The translations under genes were made by a program, and so were the position numbers. Below the pieces are notes generated by a model. It saw only the letters and a list, made by a program, of their open reading frames with translations, did not search any database and had not been told where the DNA came from. Source: an uncultured Oscillibacter sp. (lineage in GTDB: Bacteria > Bacillota > Clostridia > Oscillospirales > Oscillospiraceae). Taken from it: a stretch of DNA of 64,000 nt. The DNA lies in the NCBI GenBank assembly GCA_910585385.1, contig CAJUDV010000003.1, positions 27,798 to 91,797 of the forward strand, in the 5' to 3' direction. Within the stretch, counting starts at the first letter, position 1; every line of letters starts with the position of its first letter. Of the stretch, positions 8,579 through 16,243 are shown piece after piece.

Positions 8579-9199
8579 GTGCGCAGAGGGTTCTGTGTAC
8601 CAATGATGGCCCTGCTTTTGCTGCTGGCGGCCTGCGCCGGCGGCGGAGCGGGGGAGAGTAAGACGGTGGATTTGCGCCAGCGGTACCACGACATGACGGG
8701 CTGTACCATGGAGGCGTCGGTGCTCTGCGGTCAGGAGGGCCTGGAGTGGGAGGCCCTTCTGCGGTGCGAATACGTGCCGGATGGGGAGAGCACCGTGGAG
8801 GTGCTGGAGCCGGAGTCCATCGCCGGGGTCAGGGCGGTGCTCAGTGACAGCGACTGGCGCATTGAGTACGAAGATGCCTGTCTGAACGCGGGAGGGCTTG
8901 GCAGCGAGGAGATCAGCCCCGCGGCTTGCCTGCCCCGGCTGATGAACGCCCTGCGGGACGGCTGGCTGCTGGAGGAGAACCCGGAGGAGTGGAACGAGAC
9001 GCCCTGCCTGCGGCTCTCTGTGGACCAGAGCGGTCTTCAGGATGGGAAAATCGTCTCCACCGTCTGGCTGCGGCAGGAGGGCGGAACGCCTCTTCGGGGA
9101 GAGATCGCTGTGGACGGGGAAATCATTTTGACGGCGGACTTTACGAGCTTTGCTTTTTATGATACAATAGGACATACGGAAGAGGACGGGGCGGATTGA
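8579..9199 (+). CDS. GerS/YdcC-like lipoprotein (putative)
   Basis: A 206-residue protein with a GTG start after GGGGGAA and a short lipoprotein signal ending in LLAAC (cysteine ~20), so it is probably tethered outside the membrane. The remainder looks like the LolA-type beta fold of YdcC/GerS, with alternating strands and a VEVLEPESIAGVRAVL segment. It sits between nnrDE and alr exactly as gerS does in C. difficile, where the lipoprotein is needed for spore cortex modification and germination, and as ydcC does in Bacillus. The family assignment rests on position plus weak sequence resemblance. It could be an unrelated lipoprotein. Confidence 0.62.
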   Translation: MRRGFCVPMMALLLLLAACAGGGAGESKTVDLRQRYHDMTGCTMEASVLCGQEGLEWEALLRCEYVPDGESTVEVLEPESIAGVRAVLSDSDWRIEYEDACLNAGGLGSEEISPAACLPRLMNALRDGWLLEENPEEWNETPCLRLSVDQSGLQDGKIVSTVWLRQEGGTPLRGEIAVDGEIILTADFTSFAFYDTIGHTEEDGAD

Positions 9200-9246
9200 G
9201 GGTCTCCCGTCCTCTCGGAAGAGATTCTCAAAGGTGGTCCTGTGGA

Positions 9247-10416
9247 ATGGACGATACGATTTTACGAAGGACGTGGGCGGAGATTGACCTGGACGCCCTG
9301 TCCCATAACTGCCAGCGGGCCAGGGAGCTCACCGGGCCCAAGGTCAAGTATCTGGGCGTGGTGAAGGCGGACGCCTACGGCCACGGCGCCCTCCAGACGG
9401 CGTCCCATCTGGAGCGGCTGGGAGTGGATTATTTGGCGGTTTCCAGTTTTGATGAGGCCTGGGAGCTGCGCCGTGGCGGAATTCAGGCTCCGGTTTTAAT
9501 TCTGGGCCACACCCCGCCGGAGATGGTGCCCCAGCTGATTGCCCGCAATATCACCCAGGCGGTCTCCTGCGAGGTCAAGGCGCGGGAGTACAGCGCCGCG
9601 GCCTCTGCCTGCGGCGGGACGCTGCGGGTGCACATCAAGGTGGATACCGGCATGTCCCGCCTGGGGTTTCTGGTGCGGGACCGGCACTTTGAAAGCGGTG
9701 TGGAGCGCATCGCCTGCGCCTGTGGTCTGCCCCATCTGGAGGCGGAGGGGATCTTTACCCATTTCGCCGTCGCCGACGAGGACGGCGGAGACAGCGAGGC
9801 CTACACCCGGGAGCAGTTCGCGGTTTTCACCCGGGTGCTGGAGGCCCTGGCGGCGAGGGGCCGGACTTTTGCGCTGCGTCACTGTGCCAACAGCGGCGCC
9901 CTGGCCCGGTATCCGGGGATGTATCTGGACATGGTGCGTCCCGGTATCGCCCTGTATGGGGCGGGAGCGGACCGAATGCGGCTGGGCCTGCGGCCGGTGA
10001 TGACGCTGAAGTCCAGCGTCTCCACCATCAAGATCTTCGATTCCGAGACGGACGTTAGCTACGGCAGGACATTCCGTACCACGGGAAAGACCCGGGTGGG
10101 AGTGCTGCCGGCCGGCTACGCGGACGGGCTGTTTCGGGGACTTTCCAACCGTATGTCGGTGCAGACGGTGTGTGGGCCCGCTCCCGTCCTGGGGCGGATC
10201 TGCATGGATATGACCATGGTTGACCTTACTGGTTTGCCGGAGGTCCACGTGGGCGATGAGGTGGAGATCTTCGGAAACCGCCAGCCGGTGGACGAACTGG
10301 CGGAGATGCTGGGGACCATCCCCTACGAACTGACCTGCGCGGTCAGCAAGCGGGTGCCCCGGGTGTATATTCAGGGGGGCGAGGTAGTGGAGCGCAGCCT
10401 GCGGCTGCTGCTCTGA
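9247..10416 (+). CDS. alr: Alanine racemase
   Basis: A 389-residue PLP enzyme that converts L-alanine to D-alanine for peptidoglycan. The PLP lysine lies in VVKADAYGHGA near the N-terminus, the catalytic tyrosine in VSYGRTF, and the C-terminal barrel signature is RICMDMTMVDLT. An in-frame upstream start exists, but the ATG at 9247 is better because it follows AAAGGTGG and begins MDDTILRRTWAEIDLDAL, the family norm. It sits between the GerS-like lipoprotein and mazF, the order seen around alr in Bacillus except that no antitoxin gene separates alr and mazF. Confidence 0.97.
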   Translation: MDDTILRRTWAEIDLDALSHNCQRARELTGPKVKYLGVVKADAYGHGALQTASHLERLGVDYLAVSSFDEAWELRRGGIQAPVLILGHTPPEMVPQLIARNITQAVSCEVKAREYSAAASACGGTLRVHIKVDTGMSRLGFLVRDRHFESGVERIACACGLPHLEAEGIFTHFAVADEDGGDSEAYTREQFAVFTRVLEALAARGRTFALRHCANSGALARYPGMYLDMVRPGIALYGAGADRMRLGLRPVMTLKSSVSTIKIFDSETDVSYGRTFRTTGKTRVGVLPAGYADGLFRGLSNRMSVQTVCGPAPVLGRICMDMTMVDLTGLPEVHVGDEVEIFGNRQPVDELAEMLGTIPYELTCAVSKRVPRVYIQGGEVVERSLRLLL

Positions 10417-10478
10417 GAGAGGACTGGGCGCACACTCCGGCCCTGTCCCGCGCATAGGATACTGCGGGGCGGAGACGC

Positions 10479-10561
10479 CGGAATTTTACCTGCGGAGCAG
10501 CGTATAAATTCCGGGACTGCGTGGGAGAATGAAAGTGGCCTCACCGAAGGCGATTCGGTGA
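10479..10561 (+). promoter_or_regulatory. Two inverted repeats upstream of mazF
   Basis: CGGAATTT (10479-10486) pairs with AAATTCCG (10506-10513), and TCACCGAA (10541-10548) pairs with TTCGGTGA (10554-10561) in a perfect 8-base stem with a 5-base loop. They occupy the alr-mazF gap, where Bacillus carries the antitoxin gene. They may be an operator, an attenuator or an mRNA processing site; there is no T-tract. Confidence 0.4.
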
Positions 10562-10592
10562 TGGGTACTTCTTTCGGCGGAGTGTGAACTTT

Positions 10593-10961
10593 GTGGATAC
10601 GAGTGTCAAGCGCGGCGATATTTACTATGCCGATCTCTCCCCGGTGGTGGGCAGCGAACAGGGCGGCGTCCGGCCGGTTCTGATCATCCAGAACGATACC
10701 GGAAACCGTTACAGCCCCACTGTGATCGCGGCGGCCATTACCTCTCAGACGGGCAAAGCCCGGCTGCCGACACATATTGACCTTCCCGTGGACCAGAGCT
10801 GCGGCCTGAGCCGGGATTCCGTGGTCCTGCTGGAACAGGTGCGGACCCTGGACAAAAAGCGGCTGCGGGAGCGTATGGGCCATGTGGAGGAGCGTGTGAT
10901 GGAAAAGGTCGATACGGCCATTGCGGTGAGCTTCGGACTGCCGCACGATCAGCTGGTGTGA
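10593..10961 (+). CDS. mazF: MazF/PemK-family endoribonuclease toxin (NdoA type)
   Basis: A 122-residue protein of the NdoA/EndoA family: RGDIYYADLSPVVGSEQGG, RPVLIIQND, VIAAAITSQ and the C-terminal VMEKVDTAIAVSFGL. These sequence-specific mRNA interferases cleave single-stranded RNA, and the Arg and Thr of the active site fall in the RPVLI and ITSQ regions. The GTG at 10593 is preferred, since GGCGGAG lies 10 bases upstream; a GTG at 10584 is too close to it. Normally a MazE-type antitoxin is encoded immediately upstream, but the 176-base gap after alr holds no credible one. Its antitoxin, if any, must be elsewhere. Confidence 0.93.
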   Translation: MDTSVKRGDIYYADLSPVVGSEQGGVRPVLIIQNDTGNRYSPTVIAAAITSQTGKARLPTHIDLPVDQSCGLSRDSVVLLEQVRTLDKKRLRERMGHVEERVMEKVDTAIAVSFGLPHDQLV

Positions 10962-11026
10962 ATCGCCGGTCCTCCCGGAGGAGGTTTCGCTTTTCCGGGA
11001 GGACGGTTTTACAAAGGAGGTACATA

Positions 11027-11521
11027 ATGAAAAAGAAGAACTGGTTTTTCCATCTGGCCGCGGCGGCGGCCCTGTGCGGCGTTCTGATGACTACGGCGCT
11101 GGCGGTGGAGGCCGGGTCCCCTCAGGACCCCCTGGTGACCCTGAGTTACCTGAATGAGACATTTATGAATACCATCATGACCCGGGTGGATGAAAAGATC
11201 GCCGCCCGGACCGGCCAGCTGGGGGGACAAGTCCCCGGCATAGGGAGCTCCGCGGCGTCCGTTTTCACTGTGGTGACCCTCTCCAACGGGCAGACCCTCA
11301 CCGGAGACATCGGCTGTGAGGTGATGCTGCGGGTGGGCGCCGCCGTCTGCGTGGCGCCTTCCGCGCCGGGGCTGGTGGATGAGACCACCGCCGGGATCTT
11401 GAACAACGGCGGCGCCCTGGCCCAGAACCACCTCTATATGATGACCATTGAGAACCGGGCCGTTCGGGCTGCCGCCGCCACCACAAAGCTGCTGGTTCGG
11501 GGCTCGTACACCATCGCCTGA
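11027..11521 (+). CDS. Secreted protein of unknown function
   Basis: A 164-residue protein with a strong AAAGGAGG site and the start MKKKNWFFHLAAAAALCGVLM, a classical Sec signal peptide with probable cleavage after ALA (~27). The mature part has a predicted amphipathic segment (SYLNETFMNTIMTRVDEKIAART), followed by beta-rich sequence with many Gly, Thr and Val (VVTLSNGQTLTGDIGCEVMLRVG). No family is recognised. It is 65 bases downstream of mazF and followed by a terminator-like hairpin, so it could share the alr-mazF transcript. Confidence 0.85.
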   Translation: MKKKNWFFHLAAAAALCGVLMTTALAVEAGSPQDPLVTLSYLNETFMNTIMTRVDEKIAARTGQLGGQVPGIGSSAASVFTVVTLSNGQTLTGDIGCEVMLRVGAAVCVAPSAPGLVDETTAGILNNGGALAQNHLYMMTIENRAVRAAAATTKLLVRGSYTIA

Positions 11522-11548
11522 CGCCAAAGTCAGAGAATTACATAATCG

Positions 11549-11582
11549 GCCCCGCCTGTGCATAGATTGATTCAGGCGGGGC
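11549..11582 (+). terminator. Terminator-like hairpin
   Basis: A perfect 10-base GC-rich stem (GCCCCGCCTG/CAGGCGGGGC) with a 14-base loop follows the secreted-protein gene. The following sequence, ATGATTTCC, is a weak T-tract. Confidence 0.6.
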
Positions 11583-11666
11583 ATGATTTCCTCACAAAAG
11601 CGCGGAAATCGTACAATTTGATTTGAGCCGTTTTACTCCCCGTCACACCGGCGGGGAGGTGCTCTC

Positions 11667-12209
11667 ATGAACAGGGGATGTGCGGATAAATTCCCGCTGC
11701 TGCTGGACGGCAGGGCGGAGGGAGAGCTCACCGTGGAGCGGGAGGCCCTCTACACTTGGTTTAACGCCCGCTGCCGCCTGCCGGAAGAGGGAGGGCTGTG
11801 GTGCGCTTGGGCAGTGGGTCAGGCGGGCTCTTTGCGGCTGGGTGTTCTGGAGCCCGTGGGGCAGGAGGCGGTGATCCGGCGGCGGTTCTCCATGCGGATG
11901 ACGGAGCCCCTGGGCCGGCTGCTGCGGGGGGAGATCCGGCCTGCGGCGGAGGAGGACCGGGGGACGTGGCAGGCCGTGCCGGAGGCGGAGACGCTGTTTC
12001 ACGCGCCCTGGCTGCGTAAGCGGCTGCGGGGCGCCGCGGGGGCGCTGGTCCGGACAGGGGAGGGGCAGAGGTCTCTGGCCCTGCCCTATAACAGTGGGAG
12101 ACCCTTCCCGATACCTACGCTCTTTTGCTTTGCCAGCATCCGGACCATCAACGGAGAGAGATATGCCGTCTTTGTCTTTGACAGTGAGGAGCGTCCGGTG
12201 TTTCCGTGA
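11667..12209 (+). CDS. Conserved-looking protein of unknown function
   Basis: A 180-residue protein with no signal peptide or membrane segment, ATG preceded by GGGGAGGT. It shows alternating strands and an Arg-rich middle (VIRRRFSMRMTEPLGRLLRG) and ends in FDSEERPVFP. It has the look of a small cytoplasmic beta-rich protein, but no family is recognised. It has its own 145-base upstream gap with a terminator-like hairpin and lies ahead of nrdR, to which it shows no evident link. Confidence 0.8.
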   Translation: MNRGCADKFPLLLDGRAEGELTVEREALYTWFNARCRLPEEGGLWCAWAVGQAGSLRLGVLEPVGQEAVIRRRFSMRMTEPLGRLLRGEIRPAAEEDRGTWQAVPEAETLFHAPWLRKRLRGAAGALVRTGEGQRSLALPYNSGRPFPIPTLFCFASIRTINGERYAVFVFDSEERPVFP

Positions 12210-12398
12210 GGCGCCGCCTGTCTCCCGCGGAGACGGAAAAATTTTTGAAAAACAAAATAATATATACCACAATCGGCGTTTATGTGATATAATGACCTAA
12301 AAATAGACAAATACTCGCAAAGAGAGAACCGGATGGGCGGGAGAGTGCAGAAGAAACAACGCCGGCAGACTGCCGGCGGAAGAAGGGAAGGCCATTTT

Positions 12399-12857
12399 AT
12401 GAAGTGTCCGTTTTGTGGGTACAGCGAGAGCAAGGTCATCGATTCCCGGCCCGCCGAGGAGGGGGCCAGCATCCGCCGCCGGAGAGAGTGCCTCTCATGC
12501 GGCAAAAGGTTCACCACCTATGAGACAGTGGAGAGCCTCCCCATGGTGGTCATGAAGAAGGACGGCAGTCGCCAGAGCTTTGACAGGCGAAAGGTGCTCT
12601 CCGGCATGATTCGCGCCTGTGAGAAGCGCCCGGTGCCCTTGGCGGATCTGGAACGGATTGCCGGGGAGATCGAGCAGGATCTTCAGAACAGTATGGAGCG
12701 GGAGATCAGCACCGAGGACGTGGGAGAGAAGGTCATGGAGCGGCTGCGGAAGGTGGATCAGGTGGCTTACGTCCGTTTCGCCTCCGTATACCGCCAGTTC
12801 AAGGACATCGACACCTTTAAGGAGGAGCTGAATAAGCTGCTGCTGGAGGACGAGTGA
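12399..12857 (+). CDS. nrdR: Transcriptional repressor NrdR
   Basis: A 152-residue zinc-ribbon plus ATP-cone repressor that senses (d)ATP and controls ribonucleotide reductase genes. Residues 1-34 give the zinc ribbon CPFCGY ... CLSCGKRFTTYE; residues ~46-136 give the ATP-cone (VMKKDGSRQSFDRRKVLSGMIRAC). The ATG at 12399 gives the conserved MKCPFCG start and normal length. A TATAAT lies at 12288-12293 about 105 bases upstream without a clear -35. An almost perfect palindrome, CGCCGGCAGaCTGCCGGCG, occupies 12360-12378 just before the ribosome-binding site. Its stop codon abuts the convergent DUF4363 gene with no spacing. Confidence 0.97.
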   Translation: MKCPFCGYSESKVIDSRPAEEGASIRRRRECLSCGKRFTTYETVESLPMVVMKKDGSRQSFDRRKVLSGMIRACEKRPVPLADLERIAGEIEQDLQNSMEREISTEDVGEKVMERLRKVDQVAYVRFASVYRQFKDIDTFKEELNKLLLEDE

Positions 12858-13238
12858 TCATAGGATGTTTCGGATGCTGAACTGCTCCATCTCCGCCAGC
12901 AGGCGCAGCTGTTCCCGCAGTCCGGCCAGTTCCGCTTGGAATTCTGAGAGCTCCCGGGCGGCGGCAAAAGCCTGACAGCGGCGGTACATGGCCTCCGCCT
13001 CGTCCACAGCGCTGTGCTGGGAGACGACGTGGAGATAAGTCTGGCTTTTGTTCCAATCCGCGTGGCTCTCTGCGAGGGCGGCGGCTGAGCTGTCCCAGCT
13101 GCCCGATTGAGCCAGGGCGTCCGCCTGTTGCAATTGCGCCCGCCAGCGGGCGGTGTCGTCGGCGATCCGGCCTCCATTCCACAGGGCGAAGGCCAGCAGC
13201 CCCGCCAGCAGGATCAGCGGCGGCAAGGTGCCTCTCAT
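12858..13238 (-). CDS. DUF4363 family protein
   Basis: A 126-residue protein with one N-terminal membrane segment (LPPLILLAGLLAFALWNGG) and a helical, heptad-like remainder facing outside (WRAQLQQADALA, YLHVVSQHSAVDEAEAMYRRC, FQAELAGLREQLRLL). DUF4363 is known as the usual partner of DUF421 membrane proteins in Clostridia and its function is unknown. Its ATG overlaps the end of the upstream DUF421 gene by 4 bases, so the two are translationally coupled. Start chosen by that overlap. Confidence 0.85.
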   Translation of the reverse strand: MRGTLPPLILLAGLLAFALWNGGRIADDTARWRAQLQQADALAQSGSWDSSAAALAESHADWNKSQTYLHVVSQHSAVDEAEAMYRRCQAFAAARELSEFQAELAGLREQLRLLAEMEQFSIRNIL

Positions 13239-13918
13239 GGATGATTCTCCTTTTTTACGCAGGATACCCGGCCCTGTTCGTCCAGGGTCAGGAGGAATAT
13301 ATCCCTGGGGGAGGACAGCTGCTGTTCCCGCAGCCGCTCCCACAGCCAGGCGCGGTCATGGCCGCAGGCGGCAAGGTTTTTGCGCAGAACACGCCCGTCG
13401 TTGATGAGGACCGTGGGCAGCGTCACGCTGTCCTCCACATCCACGTGGAGCTGGGCGGCGGTGGGAGGCTGCTGGCGGGTCCAAGGCAGGACGGACAGCT
13501 GGCCGGAGTTCTCCAGAATCGCGTACTTCACGTCCTCCACACAGGAGATTCCCTGTCCCCGCAGCTCTTCCAGGAGCTCGTCCAGGGTGTAGCGGTTTTT
13601 CCGCATGGTTTGCTGCTGGATGACCCCATGGCGGATGAGTACGGCGGGAGTGCCGCACACCAGCTCCCGGAACCGCAGGTTCTGCAGAGAGAGCTGGCTC
13701 ATCAGCATGGAGAGGGCCAGCAGCGTTAAAATGGGGATGACTCCGGCCAGCAGCGGGATGCCGAAATCCTGCATGGGTACGGTGGCCAGGTCTGAAATCA
13801 TCATGGTCAGAACCAGTTCGCTGGGCTCCAGTTCGCCGATCTGGCGTTTGCCCATTAACCGCAGGCCGATCATGATGAGAAAGTAGAGTATTACAGTGCG
13901 CGCGAAGGCGGTCATCAT
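13235..13918 (-). CDS. DUF421 (YetF-like) membrane protein
   Basis: A 227-residue protein. Three N-terminal membrane segments (TVILYFLIMIGLRLMGKRQIGELEPSE is the family signature, followed by ATVPMQD and two more) precede two cytoplasmic DUF421 domains (residues ~85-210, ending TLPTVLINDGRV and DIFLLTLDEQGRV). Bacillus YetF and YrbG are spore-associated members; the biochemical role is unknown. The ATG lies downstream of GGAGG. It is divergent from glmS, with the glmS ribozyme in between. The next gene is its usual DUF4363 partner, overlapping by 4 bases. Confidence 0.93.
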   Translation of the reverse strand: MMTAFARTVILYFLIMIGLRLMGKRQIGELEPSELVLTMMISDLATVPMQDFGIPLLAGVIPILTLLALSMLMSQLSLQNLRFRELVCGTPAVLIRHGVIQQQTMRKNRYTLDELLEELRGQGISCVEDVKYAILENSGQLSVLPWTRQQPPTAAQLHVDVEDSVTLPTVLINDGRVLRKNLAACGHDRAWLWERLREQQLSSPRDIFLLTLDEQGRVSCVKKENHP

Positions 13919-14039
13919 AGGCGGTTTCCCTCCGTCTGGATAGTGTTTGCCTTTGCCGCAAGATTATTCCTGGATATTGCCTCCGAGAGGAGGCCTTATC
14001 ATAGAAGCGCAGAGAGAAAGGAGGATTATGGGCAGTCCC

Positions 14040-14200
14040 ATCAGAAGCGCCAGATCCAGTAAGGCGATAGTGCTTTACAGGATGACGAGGAGAGGGAAGG
14101 ATCGAAGATTCGGCGGATGTCCCTTCGTACCCCGCGGGTGCGTGACGCTGGTCTTGAAATATGCGGGCGACCGCAAAACAAAGAGGCCGCGGCCGTGGAG
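14040..14200 (+). ncRNA. glmS glucosamine-6-phosphate-activated ribozyme
   Basis: The catalytic core is recognisable by conserved blocks in order: AGAAGCGCCAGA (14043-14054; cleavage expected 5' of G14047), GACGAGGAGAGGGA (~14083-14097), ATCGAAGATTCGGCGGATG (~14101-14119), and near the 3' end the P4 segment GCGGGCGACCGCAAAACAAAGAG (~14163-14185), comparable to the Bacillus anthracis ribozyme. It lies just ahead of glmS, as in other Firmicutes. With glucosamine-6-phosphate bound it cleaves its own mRNA and lowers GlmS production. Confidence 0.96.
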
Positions 14201-14259
14201 AGAGCGACAAATCCTGCGCGTTTGTCCTCTTGCTTAAAAACCAGGAGGATTTTTTAACT

Positions 14260-16101
14260 ATGTGTGGAATTATTGGATTCGCGGGACGGCAGGATCAGGC
14301 CGCCCCCATTTTGCTGGACGGCCTGGAGCGGATGGAGTACAGAGGCTATGACTCCGCCGGTATCGCCGTCCGCTCCGAGACCAGCGGGCTCCAGGTGCGC
14401 AAGACTAAGGGCCGGCTGCGGGTTCTGTCGGCTTTGACCCATGACGGAGCGGACCTGGACGGGAGCCTGGGCATCGGCCATACCCGCTGGGCCACCCACG
14501 GAGAGCCCAACGACGCTAACGCCCACCCCCATGTCAGCGAGAACGGCAGCATTGCCCTGGTCCACAACGGCATCATCGAAAACTATCTGGAGATCAAGGA
14601 GCACCTAGTGAAACTGGGGGTGAAGTTCACCTCCGACACGGATTCGGAGGTAGTGGCCCAGCTGCTGGAATACCATTACAACGAGTGCCATAATATGCTG
14701 GAGGCGGTGGGCCGGGTCCTGCGGCGGATCGAGGGCTCCTATGCGTTCGGCATCATCTGCTCCGACTATCCCAACGCGCTCATTGCCGCCCGGAAGGACA
14801 GTCCGCTGATTCTGGGCAAGGGCGAAAACGGCAGCTTTATTGCCTCAGACGTGACGGCTATCATTAAATACACCCGGGACGTCATCTACATGGAGGACGG
14901 CGAGATTGCCGTGGTGACGCCGGACAGCATTGATGTCTTTGATGATGAGCTCATTCCAGTGGACAAAAAGTACAATATAGTGGACTGGGATGTGTCCGCG
15001 GCGGAGAAGGGCGGCTACGCCCACTTCATGTTCAAAGAGATTATGGAGCAGCCGGAGGCGATCCGCAAGACCATCTCACCCCGCATCCGGGAGGGCCGGA
15101 TTGTACTGGACGACATCACCTTGACGGCGAACTATGTAAGAGACATCTCCCGTATCTACATGGTGGCCTGCGGCTCCGCCTATCATGCGGGGATTGTGGG
15201 GAAGTACGTCTGGGAGCGGCTGCTGCGGCGGCCGGTGGAGGTGGTGCTGGCCTCTGAGTTCCGGTACAGCGAGCCGCTGGTGGATGAGCGCACCTTGGTC
15301 ATCACCATCAGCCAGTCCGGCGAGACGCTGGACACCATGGCCGCCCTGCGGGAGGCCAAGCGTCTGGGAGGCAGGACATTGGCGGTCTGCAACGTGGTGG
15401 GCAGCTCCATTGCCCGGGAGGCGGACGACGTGCTGTACACCTGGGCCGGACCGGAGATCGCCGTGGCCACCAGCAAGGGCTATTCCACCCAGCTGGCGGC
15501 GCTGGACCTGGTGGGGCTGTATCTGGCAGATCTGCTGGGCACCGTGGAACTGAGCGAGTATAACGCCATTTTGGCGGAGCTCCAGGCCCTGCCGGAGAAG
15601 ATGGAGCGGTATCTGGAGAATTTCCAGGACACTCAGTATTTTGCCTCCCGGTACTTCAACCACAGCTCCGTCTTCTATATCGGACGGAATTTGGATTACG
15701 CCATGGGCCTGGAGGGCTCCTTGAAGCTGAAGGAGATCAGCTATATCCACTCCGAGGCCTACGCCTCCGGCGAGCTGAAGCACGGCACCATCTCCCTCAT
15801 CGAGCCGGGGACGCTGGTGGTGGCTCTGGGTACTTACGGTCCGCTGTTTGACAAGGCCATGAGCAACGTGGTGGAGGTGAAGGCCCGGGGGGCGGAAGTC
15901 CTGGCCATTACTACAGAGCGCTTCCGGGAGAAGATGGCAAAGACTGCCGACGCGGTCATCGCCGTGCCGGACACCCATCCCGTGCTCCAGCCCTCCCTGG
16001 GCATCGTTCCCTTGCAGTTCTTCGCGTACTATGTGGCGTTGCAGCGGGGGTGCGATATTGACAAGCCCCGGAACCTGGCGAAGTCGGTTACCGTGGAATA
16101 A
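14260..16101 (+). CDS. glmS: Glutamine--fructose-6-phosphate aminotransferase (isomerizing)
   Basis: A 613-residue enzyme making glucosamine-6-phosphate from fructose-6-phosphate and glutamine, the entry to peptidoglycan amino sugars. The start MCGIIGFAGRQ places the catalytic cysteine at position 2, which settles the ATG at 14260 (after CCAGGAGGA) over an upstream in-frame start. Residues 2-~240 are the class II glutaminase (RWATHGEPND, NGIIENYLEIK); the two SIS sugar-isomerase domains follow (ISQSGETLDT; TSKGYSTQ; ELKHGTISLIE), with the C-terminal KSVTVE. It is controlled by the ribozyme upstream and ends with its own terminator. Confidence 0.99.
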   Translation: MCGIIGFAGRQDQAAPILLDGLERMEYRGYDSAGIAVRSETSGLQVRKTKGRLRVLSALTHDGADLDGSLGIGHTRWATHGEPNDANAHPHVSENGSIALVHNGIIENYLEIKEHLVKLGVKFTSDTDSEVVAQLLEYHYNECHNMLEAVGRVLRRIEGSYAFGIICSDYPNALIAARKDSPLILGKGENGSFIASDVTAIIKYTRDVIYMEDGEIAVVTPDSIDVFDDELIPVDKKYNIVDWDVSAAEKGGYAHFMFKEIMEQPEAIRKTISPRIREGRIVLDDITLTANYVRDISRIYMVACGSAYHAGIVGKYVWERLLRRPVEVVLASEFRYSEPLVDERTLVITISQSGETLDTMAALREAKRLGGRTLAVCNVVGSSIAREADDVLYTWAGPEIAVATSKGYSTQLAALDLVGLYLADLLGTVELSEYNAILAELQALPEKMERYLENFQDTQYFASRYFNHSSVFYIGRNLDYAMGLEGSLKLKEISYIHSEAYASGELKHGTISLIEPGTLVVALGTYGPLFDKAMSNVVEVKARGAEVLAITTERFREKMAKTADAVIAVPDTHPVLQPSLGIVPLQFFAYYVALQRGCDIDKPRNLAKSVTVE

Positions 16102-16110
16102 ATTTTGCTG

Positions 16111-16143
16111 CCCGCGCCGAAAGGCGCGGGTAGTTTTTGTTTT
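16111..16143 (+). terminator. Terminator of glmS
   Basis: A perfect 8-base stem (CCCGCGCC/GGCGCGGG) with a GAAA tetraloop is followed by TAGTTTTTGTTTT, directly after the glmS stop. Confidence 0.9.
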
Positions 16144-16170
16144 GGAGGACTGACTTTTTTAAAATCCCTC

Positions 16171-16201
16171 TTGACTCTCACCCCGGGGGAGGGCGTATGC
16201 T
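16171..16201 (+). promoter_or_regulatory. MerR-type promoter and operator
   Basis: TTGACT (16171-16176) and TATGCT (16196-16201) are 19 bases apart. The spacer carries the imperfect palindrome CTCACCCCGGGGGAG. An overlong 19-base spacer with an internal dyad is the signature of promoters activated by MerR-family proteins, which twist the DNA to align the two elements. It lies 43 bases ahead of the MerR gene, so autoregulation is likely. Confidence 0.85.
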
Positions 16202-16243
16202 GTTCCTGAGCTCAAAATTCCCATCGATGTGGAGGAACCCGCC

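Noticed and set aside
10529..10561. Possible short antitoxin frame before mazF
   Set aside because: Only 10 codons, and it coincides with an inverted repeat; too short for a MazE-type antitoxin.
12240..12295. NrdR box upstream of nrdR
   Set aside because: AT-rich sequence resembles parts of the box, but no match to the ACACWATATATWGTGT pattern was found.
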